A stretch of DNA of 64,000 bases from Flavobacterium sp. KJJ (GTDB taxonomy: Bacteria; Bacteroidota; Bacteroidia; Flavobacteriales; Flavobacteriaceae): NCBI RefSeq assembly GCF_000708595.2, contig NZ_JARP01000004.1:1-64000 (forward strand). The letters run 5' to 3'. Positions 50,960-59,826 of this stretch are shown here, one piece after another. The translations under genes and the position numbers were made by a program. The notes beneath the pieces are model-generated. The model searched no databases. It saw only the letters and a program-made list of their open reading frames with translations, and was not told the DNA's origin. Every line of letters starts with the position of its first letter. Position 1 is the first letter of the stretch.

Positions 50960-51379
50960 ATGATAAAAAGCAAAAAACCTGATAATGTTGTTTTTTCTAC
51001 CGAGCATGGCTATAATGCAAGCCGGCTGCCGTATGCTACCAATGTAAGTGCGCCTGTAATAAAAGCAGATGATTTAGCAGGATGGAAAAACATAGGAATT
51101 AATAAAGTAAATAAAGAATTTCAAAGCAAATTCAATGAAATTAAGATTCAATACCAGAATCTAATCGAAGAATTTCAATGGAATGAATTGGTTTACAATG
51201 CCAAGTTTTCTTTTGAACCAATTGTTGGAGAAATATATCATCTTTATAAAGATAATGAAGGTTTTAACTTTCTTTCGCTGATAGGGCCAAACGAATGGAA
51301 CAAAGAACATATTGGAACTTTTCAGCTTAACAGTGATAAAAAATGGGTTTTACTCGATCTTAAAAATCCCATTTTTTAA
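50960..51379 (+). CDS. DUF2452 family protein
   Basis: The product is 139 residues without signal or TM. KPDNVVFSTEHGYNASRLPYATNVSAPVIK is the DUF2452 signature and FEPIVGEIYHLYKDNEGFNFLSLIGPNEWNKEHIGTF is the conserved centre. Function unknown. It is followed 15 bases later by a flavin reductase gene, so they are likely co-transcribed. Confidence 0.9.
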   Translation: MIKSKKPDNVVFSTEHGYNASRLPYATNVSAPVIKADDLAGWKNIGINKVNKEFQSKFNEIKIQYQNLIEEFQWNELVYNAKFSFEPIVGEIYHLYKDNEGFNFLSLIGPNEWNKEHIGTFQLNSDKKWVLLDLKNPIF

Positions 51380-51394
51380 ATACATTTTAATCTA

Positions 51395-52045
51395 ATGAAA
51401 AAAATATTAAATTTCACGAGCAGTGATCTGCAAAAAATGGAAAAGCAAACTGCTGTACATCTGATAAATAGTGTAGGAGGCTTTAAAAGTGTAGCCTTAG
51501 TAGGAACTTCTGATTTGGAAGGAAACACTAATCTTTCCATTTTTAGTTCTTTTTTTCATATTGGCGCCAATCCTCCATTAATAGGAATGATTTTTCGACC
51601 AAGTCCGCCTGAGCGAGATACTATGCGAAATATTATTAATTCAGGTTTTTATACTATTAATCATATCAACGAAAACATTTACAGACAGTCACATCAGACA
51701 TCGGCTCGATATAGTCGTGAAATCTCTGAGTTTGAAGTGGCTGGACTTAGTAAAGAGTATAAAAATAATTTTTTCGCTCCTTTTGTACTCGAAAGCAACG
51801 TACAGCTGGGGATTGAATTTAAAGAAAAAATAGACATTCAAATCAATAATACCACTATGGTTATCGGTGAAATAGTCCAAGTTTTCATTCCAGAAGACTG
51901 CTTGTCTGAGGATGGTTTTGTCAACTTAGAAAAAGCAAATACTGTTACCTGTTCCGGTTTAGACAGTTATCATAAAACCATACAGTTAGACCGATTAAGC
52001 TATGCAAAACCTAATATGGAAATAACATCATTGATTAAAAATTAA
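51395..52045 (+). CDS. Flavin reductase family protein
   Basis: The product is 216 residues with a split-barrel FMN-binding fold. NLSIFSSFFHIGANPPLIGMIFRPSPPERDTMRNII is the family core (R/K and NPP residues near the flavin). It should reduce flavins or bind FMN. The pairing with a DUF2452 gene is seen in other Bacteroidota to my knowledge. It has no signal peptide. Confidence 0.9.
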   Translation: MKKILNFTSSDLQKMEKQTAVHLINSVGGFKSVALVGTSDLEGNTNLSIFSSFFHIGANPPLIGMIFRPSPPERDTMRNIINSGFYTINHINENIYRQSHQTSARYSREISEFEVAGLSKEYKNNFFAPFVLESNVQLGIEFKEKIDIQINNTTMVIGEIVQVFIPEDCLSEDGFVNLEKANTVTCSGLDSYHKTIQLDRLSYAKPNMEITSLIKN

Positions 52046-52158
52046 ATTTAATAATTATTTAATCATAATATTTCAATTACTTAAATGATGCTTTCATTTT
52101 TTTTGTAATTTTAACCTGTCGCTCCAAATTGATAATAATAACTCAAATCCAATAGATT

Positions 52159-52488
52159 ATGGGAACATTTGTTATTACCAAAAAAACAGAAGCGAAATTT
52201 CAGGTGCAGCTCAAATCAAAAACAGGCAAGGTTCTGTTGTGTTCGCAAGAATATTCATCTAAGATAAGCTGCAAAAAAGCAATTGAAAAATTCAGAGCCT
52301 ATGCTCAGGACAAGAATAGCTTTCAAAAAAGGACAACTGTACAATGGGAACTCTATTTTTATCTTAAAACAGCTCAAGGCAAACCCATAGCCACAAGTAT
52401 AAATTACAATACTTATCTCGCTCGCGAAAAAGCAATAAACACAGTAAAAAAAATTGCTCCAATTGCCGCTGTAGAAGATCACTGCTGA
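52159..52488 (+). CDS. YegP-type DUF1508 protein
   Basis: The product is 109 residues made of two tandem DUF1508 repeats: GTFVITKKTEAKFQVQLKSKTGKVLLCSQEYSSKISCKKAIEKF and the second unit WELYFYLKTAQGKPIATSINYNTYLAREKAINTVKKIA. The E. coli YegP protein has the same layout. Function unknown. It is monocistronic, with 113 bases after the flavin reductase gene. Confidence 0.92.
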   Translation: MGTFVITKKTEAKFQVQLKSKTGKVLLCSQEYSSKISCKKAIEKFRAYAQDKNSFQKRTTVQWELYFYLKTAQGKPIATSINYNTYLAREKAINTVKKIAPIAAVEDHC

Positions 52489-52539
52489 AGACTAAGATTT
52501 AATAGCGCTAATAATTAATTTTACAGGGCAATCTATGCT

Positions 52540-53964
52540 TTACGATTTTCCTATTAAATTTTGAATCATACCTTTAAAAATAAAGCCGTGAAAAGGCAAA
52601 ACAGAATACCAGTATAATTTACCCAGAATTCCCTCGGGCTTGAAAGTAGCAGCCTGATATAGCGTATTGTTAATTATTTTAAATTCCAACCAAGCTTCGC
52701 CTGGCATTTTCATCTCGGCATACAAAATCAATTTTCCTTCTTTTTTGTTGGCATACACTACACGCCAGAAATCCACTACATCGCCCGGATAAATTACTGT
52801 TTTGTGAGTCCTTCCCCTTCTAAGTCCCACGCCTCCAAAAATTTTATCAATAAGTCCTCTCAGACTCCAAAGCCAGTCTCCATAATACCATCCTGTCTCG
52901 CCACCTATAGACCAGATTTTTTCAATAGTATAATCCCTGTCTTTGATTACTCTTTTTCGCCTGTCTATAAAACAGTCTTTTTTAGGAACTTTAAGATACT
53001 GCGTGACATTACCGGTAAATCGGCCGCTTATCATAGAGTCTTTCCAGCTCGAAAGGATATCATCCTCCTCTATTTTCAATAAGGCTCTTTTTAGTGCCTG
53101 TTCATACGAGATCGGATTTACATCTAGTAGAGAATTGATGCGATTATCACGGCATATCACTTCAACTTTCATACTGCTCACCAAGGCGGAAGCTAATTTA
53201 AATGATGTTGCCGTTACAAAGTAGAGCCAGTATGAAGACAATTTTGGTGTCATTACAGGTACAGTATAAATATACCTTTTAAGCTTTTTTGCCTTTGCAA
53301 ATTCCAACAGCATTTCTTTATAGGTTAATATATCAGGTCCTCCTATATCAAAACTTTGATTGTAAGTTGCTGTATTAAAAAGTGATCTCGTCAGAAACTC
53401 TAAAACATCACTAATGGCAATAGGCTGGCATTTTGTATTGAGCCATTTTGGAGTAATCATTACAGGAAGTTTATCAACCAAATCCCTAATAATCTCAAAT
53501 GAGGCACTTCCCGATCCTACTATAATTCCAGCTCTTAATGTAGTTGCTGGAATTAATCCGCTTTTTAAAATATTCTCTACTGCCTTTCGCGAAGACAAAT
53601 GTTTCGATAATGAGCTGTCATTTACAATGCCACTCAGGTAAATAATCTGTTTGGCGTTGGTATGGTTTAGATACAGCGTAAAATTGCGCGCAGCAATACT
53701 TTCAAGTTCATCATAATTTGAAGCAGCACCTGACATTGAATGGATAAGATAGTACGCAGCATCAATATCATTCGGAATATTTTGTAGTGTGTTTGAATCT
53801 AAAAAATCTACTTCAACAACCGTTATTTTACTTGCAAATTCTTCTTCATAGTAAAATCTTTTGGTGTCTCTTACACAGCAAACAACTTCATGGCCTTTGC
53901 CTAACAGCAAGGGCAAGAGCCGTTTGCCTATGTAACCTGTCGCACCAGTCAGAAGAATTTTCAT
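52540..53964 (-). CDS. NAD(P)-binding protein with DUF2867 C-terminal domain
   Basis: The product is 474 residues. An N-terminal atypical SDR domain (NmrA-like, GATGYIGKRLLPLLLGKGHEVVCCVRD, about 1-240) is followed by a DUF2867 domain (about 310-470) with WWxxR-type motifs (SLRGLIDKIFGGVGLRRGRT, GDVVDFWRVVY, AEMKMPGEAWLEF). The fusion is common in bacteria with the next-door SDR but has no defined reaction. It lies 15 bases downstream of the SDR gene in the same operon. Confidence 0.9.
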   Translation of the reverse strand: MKILLTGATGYIGKRLLPLLLGKGHEVVCCVRDTKRFYYEEEFASKITVVEVDFLDSNTLQNIPNDIDAAYYLIHSMSGAASNYDELESIAARNFTLYLNHTNAKQIIYLSGIVNDSSLSKHLSSRKAVENILKSGLIPATTLRAGIIVGSGSASFEIIRDLVDKLPVMITPKWLNTKCQPIAISDVLEFLTRSLFNTATYNQSFDIGGPDILTYKEMLLEFAKAKKLKRYIYTVPVMTPKLSSYWLYFVTATSFKLASALVSSMKVEVICRDNRINSLLDVNPISYEQALKRALLKIEEDDILSSWKDSMISGRFTGNVTQYLKVPKKDCFIDRRKRVIKDRDYTIEKIWSIGGETGWYYGDWLWSLRGLIDKIFGGVGLRRGRTHKTVIYPGDVVDFWRVVYANKKEGKLILYAEMKMPGEAWLEFKIINNTLYQAATFKPEGILGKLYWYSVLPFHGFIFKGMIQNLIGKS

Positions 53965-53979
53965 GTTTTTATTTTTTTA

Positions 53980-54663
53980 TTATAATTTAAAACTCACCAA
54001 ACCATAATCCATTTGAAAAACCTGTCCAGAAATCGAAGCAGCCTTTTCTGAAATAAGATAATCTGTGAGCTGTGCAACTTCATCTGCTTTCAAATAGTTT
54101 TTCATCGGATGGCGTTCCCTCATGTTTTCTTTCATGCGGTCATTTCGCAAAATCGAAGCTGATAATGAAGTCTCAGTAATCGTTGGCGCAATAGCATTTA
54201 TCCTTACTACGGGAGCCAACTCAGCGCCAAGTGATTTTACTAACCCTTCAACCCCTGCCTTAGCCGTGGCGATACTGGCATGAAAAGGCATACCAAGCTT
54301 TGCTGCAACCGTACTGAACAACACAATAGAAGGATTGTTCCCTCTTTTTAAAACAGGCAGATATTTTTGAATAACACGTACAGCCCCAATTACATTAATT
54401 TCAAAATCATCCCTGAAGTCGGCTATGCTTAAACTTAAAATAGGTTTGAGATTAATAGATCCTGGGCAATAAATCAAGGTATCAATATCTTCAATCTCCG
54501 GCAGTTCATCGTGAAGTACGTCTGCCTGAAAATTTATTAAGTTTGGATGGGAAATGTCCGGCACAGTCCTGCTTATATTATAAACAATTTGAGATTCGAG
54601 CTGCTGCAGCAGAATTGCACTGCCAATTCCTTTACTCCCGCCGATAATTAAAATCTTATTCAT
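53980..54663 (-). CDS. SDR-like protein lacking the catalytic tyrosine
   Basis: The product is 227 residues. It has the SDR NAD(P) motif GGSKGIGSA, NxxG-like and Ser (VLFSTVAA). The usual YxxxK is IATAK: the tyrosine is isoleucine (HASIATAKAG), while the lysine is kept. The C-terminal RINAIAPTITETSLSASIL is normal. This variant is seen in other SDR paralogues and probably cannot do standard alcohol/ketone chemistry. It is co-transcribed with the DUF2867 protein, so a paired role is inferred. Confidence 0.88.
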   Translation of the reverse strand: MNKILIIGGSKGIGSAILLQQLESQIVYNISRTVPDISHPNLINFQADVLHDELPEIEDIDTLIYCPGSINLKPILSLSIADFRDDFEINVIGAVRVIQKYLPVLKRGNNPSIVLFSTVAAKLGMPFHASIATAKAGVEGLVKSLGAELAPVVRINAIAPTITETSLSASILRNDRMKENMRERHPMKNYLKADEVAQLTDYLISEKAASISGQVFQMDYGLVSFKL

Positions 54664-54949
54664 TTTTTAAAATTTAATGTTTTCATTATGCTCTTTCTCA
54701 ATCTTCTTAATTAAGATTCAATAAGAAAATGAGATTTTCATTATTAAATTAGAACTGCCTTATAAAGTAATTTCAAATTTGCAGTTATACATTGTTAAAG
54801 ATACTAAAATGTTTAACTATTTTAAAAAAAACCTAAACAAAATAAAATCTAATTCATTACCTTAGCTAGGATGGTTAGAAAATATAACTTTAATAATCAT
54901 TTCTAAATTTGGATTTTATCTAATAGCATTTTTAAAACCACATTAAATT

Positions 54950-55246
54950 ATGACACCAAATAATAATGATTTTTCGCCTATCGAACTCGACCGCATTATT
55001 GAAATGGCTTGGGAAGACCGAACCACTTTTGACGCTATAAAATTTCAGTTTAATTTAACTGAATCAGACGTTAGAAAGCTTATGAAAAAAGAATTAAAAT
55101 TCAGCAGTTATAAACTATGGCGAAAAAGAGTTGAAAATTGCAGTACTAAACATAGAGAAAAACGCCTACAGACAATCGATCGCTTTAAATCAGATCAACA
55201 GCGTATGATATCTAACAACAAAATTTCGAAACGAAGAGGAAGATAA
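54950..55246 (+). CDS. TIGR03643/DUF2805 family protein
   Basis: The product is 98 residues: SPIELDRIIEMAWEDRTTFDAIKFQFNLTESDVRKLMKKELKFSSYKLWRKRVENC is the family signature and looks like a helix-turn-helix. The tail is basic (REKRLQTIDRFK, KISKRRGR). It is found widely in Bacteroidota and Proteobacteria and its role is unknown. It is monocistronic. Confidence 0.92.
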   Translation: MTPNNNDFSPIELDRIIEMAWEDRTTFDAIKFQFNLTESDVRKLMKKELKFSSYKLWRKRVENCSTKHREKRLQTIDRFKSDQQRMISNNKISKRRGR

Positions 55247-55360
55247 TCAATATATTATAAGAAAATTCCGGATTGGAATTGTGAAACACTTTACTAAACT
55301 AATGTAATGAAAGGATTTTAAAACAAAATAAATTCACCAACAAAACTAAATCAAAAAGCT

Positions 55361-56881
55361 ATGTACCGAAATATGGGGCTCTTAAATGATATAGTGGACA
55401 ATACACCCTTGCCCATTGCAGTGTACTCAGGAAATAATCTCAAAATAGAACTTGCAAATACATCTATGATCAAAACATGGGGAAAAGGCGATCAGGTCTT
55501 GGGAAAAAATTACCTCGATGTGCTGCCAGAACTTAAAAAAGAGGACTTTTTTGAACAGGCCACAACTGTAATGAAGTCCGGCATACCTTTTCATGGCAAG
55601 AATAAAAGAGTAGATTTAATTATCGAAGGTGTTATGACCACCCATTATTTCAACTACAGCTTTATTCCACTTAAAAATGCCGATGGTACTGTTTATGGCG
55701 TTATGAATACAGGTACAGATGTTACAGAGCTGCACTTGGCACAACAGCAGATAAAAAACTCAGAAGAAAGGCTGAGAATGGCAATCGATGCTTCTGGTCT
55801 TGGCACTTACGAAATAGACTTGGTTACAAAAAAAATTAAAACATCTGGTAATTTTAATTCAATATGGTCTGTGGAGGGCGAAATTTCTAATGAAGAAATC
55901 ATTGCAAAGCTTCATCCTGATGACTTGCCTGTACGTGAGAAAGCTCATGAAGAAGCAGTCAAAACGGGAAAGATATGTTATGAAACACGAATTATAGATA
56001 ATGATGATACCATAAAATGGGCTAAAATTAAGGGTGAAATTATCAAAGATGAAAATAATGTTCCAACTACTATTATTGGAGTTGTTCAGGACATTAATGA
56101 ACAGCGAAAATTTGAGGATGAACTAAAAAAACAGGTAGCCAGCAACACGGAAGAGCTAAGGAGATCTAATGATGATCTTTTGCATTTTGCCAATGTGGTG
56201 AGCCATGATCTGAGAGAACCTGTTCGAAAAATAAAAATTTTTAATACTCTTTTGCGCAATGAAAAAGACATTGATTTTAATGACAACTGCATCAAGTATT
56301 TAAATAAAATAGATCAGAGTACTCAAAGAATGCAAAATCTTATTGAAGGTATTCTCTCCTATTCGACTTTAAGCAAGAACACACAGCCGAATGAACTCAT
56401 TAATCTTAATGAAATTATTGAAAACATAAAAATAGATCTTGAACTTATTATTAAAGAAAAAGGAGCCATATTCGTTGGTTGTGATCTTCCAGAAATAGAA
56501 GGAGTTCCTATTCTTATAAGCCAGCTTTTTTATAACCTGATGCAAAATGCATTGAAATTCTCTAAAGCTGAAGAGCCTCCTAGAGTAATAATTACCTGTT
56601 CTTCAACAACTATTGACGGTGCTGAAGCAGTACAGATTTCAATCAAAGATAATGGTATAGGTATGGATGCCACTTTTGCAGAAAAAATATTTAATGCCTT
56701 TGAAAGACTGCATTCTAAAGATGAGTACGAAGGAAATGGTCTTGGACTTTCTCTATGCCGAAAAATTGCCAAACGCCATAATGGAACAATTACGGCCACT
56801 GGTGAAAAAGATAATGGAGCAGAATTCATAGTAACCTTGCCTTTAAAACAAGATAAGCTGCTTAACGAAGTGATTATTTAA
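55361..56881 (+). CDS. Soluble PAS sensor histidine kinase
   Basis: The product is 506 residues, no TM. PAS1 (about 5-125), PAS2/PAC (about 135-250), a coiled-coil linker, HisKA with H282 (FANVVSHDLREPVRKI), and HATPase (N box FYNLMQNALKFS, DNGIGM, GNGLGLSLCRK). The DLREP motif puts it in the bacteriophytochrome-like/PAS_3 kinase class. No response regulator is adjacent, so it is an orphan kinase. The PAS1 lacks the HD-x-YL haem motif seen in the 36.4 kb kinase. Signal unknown. Confidence 0.93.
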   Translation: MYRNMGLLNDIVDNTPLPIAVYSGNNLKIELANTSMIKTWGKGDQVLGKNYLDVLPELKKEDFFEQATTVMKSGIPFHGKNKRVDLIIEGVMTTHYFNYSFIPLKNADGTVYGVMNTGTDVTELHLAQQQIKNSEERLRMAIDASGLGTYEIDLVTKKIKTSGNFNSIWSVEGEISNEEIIAKLHPDDLPVREKAHEEAVKTGKICYETRIIDNDDTIKWAKIKGEIIKDENNVPTTIIGVVQDINEQRKFEDELKKQVASNTEELRRSNDDLLHFANVVSHDLREPVRKIKIFNTLLRNEKDIDFNDNCIKYLNKIDQSTQRMQNLIEGILSYSTLSKNTQPNELINLNEIIENIKIDLELIIKEKGAIFVGCDLPEIEGVPILISQLFYNLMQNALKFSKAEEPPRVIITCSSTTIDGAEAVQISIKDNGIGMDATFAEKIFNAFERLHSKDEYEGNGLGLSLCRKIAKRHNGTITATGEKDNGAEFIVTLPLKQDKLLNEVII

Positions 56882-57070
56882 TATTCGAAAGGCAAAAGAT
56901 AAAAAAGCACAACATACAGACATTCATATAGATTTTACCAGCATCTTATATAAAATCATAAAGACTGATAATTATATAATTAGAGCTTCTAATTGTATAA
57001 TATTGAACCTTGTTTAAGTTTTAATTTTATACTTATAACATCAAGTATAAAATCATAAAAAAATATAATT

Positions 57071-57358
57071 ATGGAAAACTTAATCAATCAGGAAAATCTT
57101 GAAGACATCAGAGAATTTATAGAAGACAAAATCAGTGATGTTCCCGGCGAACTTATATTGTTTGGAGCAGTGGGCGCTTTGCTTTTATCTTCTTATCTTA
57201 ATAAAACTGGTCATAAGCAGGCTGGTTCTGTAATAGGTAAACTGACTCTTCCTATCATAGGTATTGGAGTTGCAAAATACAAAGACGTTTTAAAATCAGA
57301 ACTAGAAAATTTTCAGCAACAGTCAGCGAATGTGATAAATACAGCACTTGATGCTTAA
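57071..57358 (+). CDS. Small membrane protein
   Basis: The product is 95 residues. IREFIEDKISDVPGELILFGAVGALLLSSYLNKTG contains a TM helix (about 27-43). A second hydrophobic stretch follows (LTLPIIGIGVAKY), with an amphipathic end. No family is recognised. It is separated from the kinase gene by 189 bases and has a terminator-like hairpin downstream. Confidence 0.65.
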   Translation: MENLINQENLEDIREFIEDKISDVPGELILFGAVGALLLSSYLNKTGHKQAGSVIGKLTLPIIGIGVAKYKDVLKSELENFQQQSANVINTALDA

Positions 57359-57368
57359 TTATTTATTT

Positions 57369-57417
57369 GCGTGAGATGCGGAGAAATTGTTTTTGTAACA
57401 TATCGCGCATCTCATGC
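57369..57417 (+). terminator. Hairpin after the small membrane protein gene
   Basis: Inverted repeat GCGTGAGATGCG (57369-57380) and CGCATCTCATGC (57406-57417), one mismatch, long loop. A T-rich tract is missing, so activity is uncertain. Confidence 0.45.
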
Positions 57418-57446
57418 TAATATCTAACTCATAAAATAATTTATTA

Positions 57447-57908
57447 TTATTTCTTTTGCTTAGCTTCAAACTGTATAATTAAGTCATTCAAAAGAGTAAC
57501 TTCATCGTGAGTAATAAGACCTTCCTGCTCATAAGGTACAATTACATCTATCACAAAATCATATTCATGGATATCTTTAATTTTTTTTCTCTTTAAGATT
57601 TTTACCATCTTATTTTCTCTCTTGAATGGTAAATTTTGTCTTTTAATTTCTTTCCAAAATTCTTCGACAAATACTCCATGCATCTCTTGAAATTTAGTAA
57701 ATACAATTTCTATACTATATTTTAGGCTCTTTAAATTTCTAAATTGAGGCTGTGGATTTAAAATGCCTTCCTTTATTTCTAAGTTAAGATTTACAACATG
57801 GGAAATTGTTTTTTCTTCCCATCCAATCGGTGGATGTTTTTTTATAATATCTATTGCAATGTCTATTGCTTTGGATAAGTTAACTGAACTTTCCTGATAT
57901 TTATCCAT
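57447..57908 (-). CDS. Putative immunity protein for the orphan Rhs toxin
   Basis: The product is 153 residues, cytosolic, predicted helical. No family is recognised; KSLKYSIEIVFTKFQEMHGVF and EEFWKEIKRQN are notable stretches. The start is 26 bases after the end of the frameshifted toxin module (57934), the position of an immunity gene in Rhs loci. The reading frame is intact although the toxin is broken, which is common when neighbours still deploy the toxin. The role is inferred from position only. Confidence 0.55.
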   Translation of the reverse strand: MDKYQESSVNLSKAIDIAIDIIKKHPPIGWEEKTISHVVNLNLEIKEGILNPQPQFRNLKSLKYSIEIVFTKFQEMHGVFVEEFWKEIKRQNLPFKRENKMVKILKRKKIKDIHEYDFVIDVIVPYEQEGLITHDEVTLLNDLIIQFEAKQKK

Positions 57909-57933
57909 TTTTTATAATCTTACTTCTTATTAA

Positions 57934-59034
57934 TTAAAAATATAATAATTCAATACCATATTTTAAAAATTTATTAATCCATTGATTTGTAGGACTTATG
58001 CCATTTATACTATTTCCGGACATACCTTTTTTACGCCAATTTTCAATTTGTATCTGCTCACTTCCCCTAATTGCCCAATAAGCAGGATCATCATATCGAG
58101 CTCCATATCCTCCTACTATAGTTGCAGGCAAAGAACTCGAAAGTGTTGCTGGTCCATAACCCTTTATGTGATGATCTATATCTCTTCTTTTCACAATTTG
58201 CTCAGGAGGACCTTTTCCGCTTGATCTACCAACATAAACTAATTTTCCATCCAGACTCGTTTTCGTATAAGTTACATAATGAAAATCAGAAGGATCGAGT
58301 GATCTATGAATTGCATCGACAATTCTCTTGCATCATCCCTTATAACTTCTCGGTTATCCCAAACCCAAATACTTGTTGCAGTCCCCCAAGCAACAGGAAT
58401 TAATACATCATCAGCAACTCCTATTCCTGTTACATCATCAGCAACTAGTCCTAAAGAAGTCGCCCCCTGCATATGCAAATGCCTCATTATTATATCTCGA
58501 TGCTGTTTCGGTTTGACTAGACTTGTATAATTGGGCATATTTCCCGTCTCCTGAGCTTACAGCACTAGCACCTAAAGCTGGCTTATTATTATAATTATCA
58601 ATATAACTGTTAGTCGCTTCTGTAGCATATGATGATGCTACTCCTGACCCTGTACTAGAAAATGCACTCATCCATGTATTCAAATTCCACTTGAAAGGAT
58701 TAGCCTCACCACTTGAGGCACCTCCATGAACATAAGCAGAAAATAAAGATCCTGCTACTAAATTCCAAAATTCACCGCTTTGATCTGTATATTTCAGCGG
58801 GTTATTTAAAACATATCCGTAACGATTATAATTCTGGGTATTAAAAGGATCCTGAATATTGTTATCCGGCTGCAAAAACCTGCGAAGTTTAGGATCATAT
58901 AAACGACCATTCATGTTAATAATCCCAATACTTTGTATGTGTTCATGTCCAGTATATCCTCTGTCAAGAACAGATAAGCCAGACAATACATTGCCTGCTC
59001 CGTCCTGTACTTTTAGAATACCTCCCCATGCGGG
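57934..59034 (-). pseudogene. Orphan Rhs tip with frameshifted toxin
   Basis: From 59034 the frame reads the Rhs core end (ILKVQDGAGNVLSGLSVLDRGYTGHEHIQ, then RLYDPKLRRFLQPDNNIQDPFN) up to SSGD at 58546. After that it becomes unique (KYAQLYKSSQ). Near 58475 (GGGGGC) the frame shifts to GATSLGLVADDVTG. Near 58325 it shifts again, to IHRSLDPSDFHYVTYTKTS and KLVYVGRSSGKGPPEQIVKRRD. The end (58194-57934) reads HHIKGYGPATLSSSLPAT and is open. The toxin looks GIY-YIG-like (VYVGRS ... R ... H ... RGSEQ), low certainty. No start codon exists upstream; it begins at an IS remnant. Confidence 0.75.
58546..59028 (-). repeat. Copy of the Rhs core end (483 bases), orphan side
   Basis: Colinear with 60457-60939, same length and no gaps, about 161 codons. 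Protein differs at only about a dozen positions (for example SVLDRG for TILDRG, ATEATNSYIDNYN for ATGATNSYIDSYN). The block ends exactly where the toxins diverge, after SSGD. Confidence 0.85.
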
Positions 59035-59036
59035 CA

Positions 59037-59320
59037 ATAGACACAATCCTTTTCAACAATGTTATTGGTGAAATTTTTAATATTCTTGCCGTGCTTCTTA
59101 TTCGTAAACCTTCATTGGTTAACTGAATAATCTTTTTGTTTGTGTTTAATTTACAAGTATTACTCGTGTAGTACTCTACTTTTGTTTTGCTGCAATTTGA
59201 ACATTTAAATCTGGTCTTACCTGACGAAGTAAAACCATGTTCAATGAGTTTCCCTCCACATAAATCGCATACCACACTTTTGATAAACTAGCTTCCATTT
59301 TATTCATTTTTAAAGCATTT
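59037..59320 (-). pseudogene. IS1-type transposase remnant
   Basis: The minus frame from 59275 reads VCDLCGGKLIEHGFTSSGKTRFKCSNCSKTKVEYY. This zinc-ribbon is like InsA of IS1-family transposases, followed by a helix-turn-helix RIRSTARILKISPITLLKRIVSI. At about 59037 it runs into Rhs DNA. No ATG is in frame; an ATG at 59306 lies in another frame, so the start is also shifted. Catalytic domain missing. It probably marks a recombination junction. No terminal inverted repeats could be identified with confidence. Confidence 0.7.
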
Positions 59321-59335
59321 TAAACCTTAAAAATA

Positions 59336-59364
59336 AAAGGAATGAGTATAATACTTATCCCTTT
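59336..59364 (-). terminator. Terminator of the Rhs/immunity operon
   Basis: On the minus strand AAAGGGATAAGTAT pairs with ATACTCATTCCTTT (one mismatch, one wobble) and is followed by TTTTATTTTT. It lies 77 bases past the immunity stop. Confidence 0.65.
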
Positions 59365-59440
59365 AAGCGAACTTTATTCAATAAACACTGATTATCAATG
59401 TCTTTTCATTTCAAAAAATAAAAACCACACAATTGATACA

Positions 59441-59824
59441 TTACCCTTCATTATTTTGTAAATTATCTATAAAAATTTTTTTTATTGGTTTTATACCACT
59501 TCCCAAAATTTTTGTAGTTTCCATAAAATTGATTAATTCAATGATGGATCTTTCAAATTTTATAGATTGAAGTTTATCTTCTATATAAACTTCCCAAACT
59601 GCTCCAGATCCACCCCACATATCAATTCCATTGATGTTTTTCCTAAACTCATCTAGATGCTTAAATTGAATTAAATCAATTAAATTTAAAATAATATTGG
59701 CTTGTGCACTAAGTTTCTCATCGCTTAGTACATCTAATATTTTGCTTAAAATTCTTATATAATTTTGCAAATCACAATCTGATAACTTTAATGTTTTTTG
59801 TTTATTTTTAAAAAAATTGAACAT
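59441..59824 (-). CDS. Putative immunity protein of the main Rhs toxin
   Basis: The product is 127 residues, no signal. LKLSDCDLQNYIRILSKILDVLSDEKLSAQANIIL and DMWGGSGAVWEVYIEDKLQSIKF are notable. The second resembles a small family seen beside toxins (DUF6966-like as I recall, low certainty). It starts 2 bases after the stop of the Rhs gene, so it is translated from the same mRNA. An immunity role is inferred from this position. Confidence 0.7.
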   Translation of the reverse strand: MFNFFKNKQKTLKLSDCDLQNYIRILSKILDVLSDEKLSAQANIILNLIDLIQFKHLDEFRKNINGIDMWGGSGAVWEVYIEDKLQSIKFERSIIELINFMETTKILGSGIKPIKKIFIDNLQNNEG

Positions 59825-59826
59825 AA

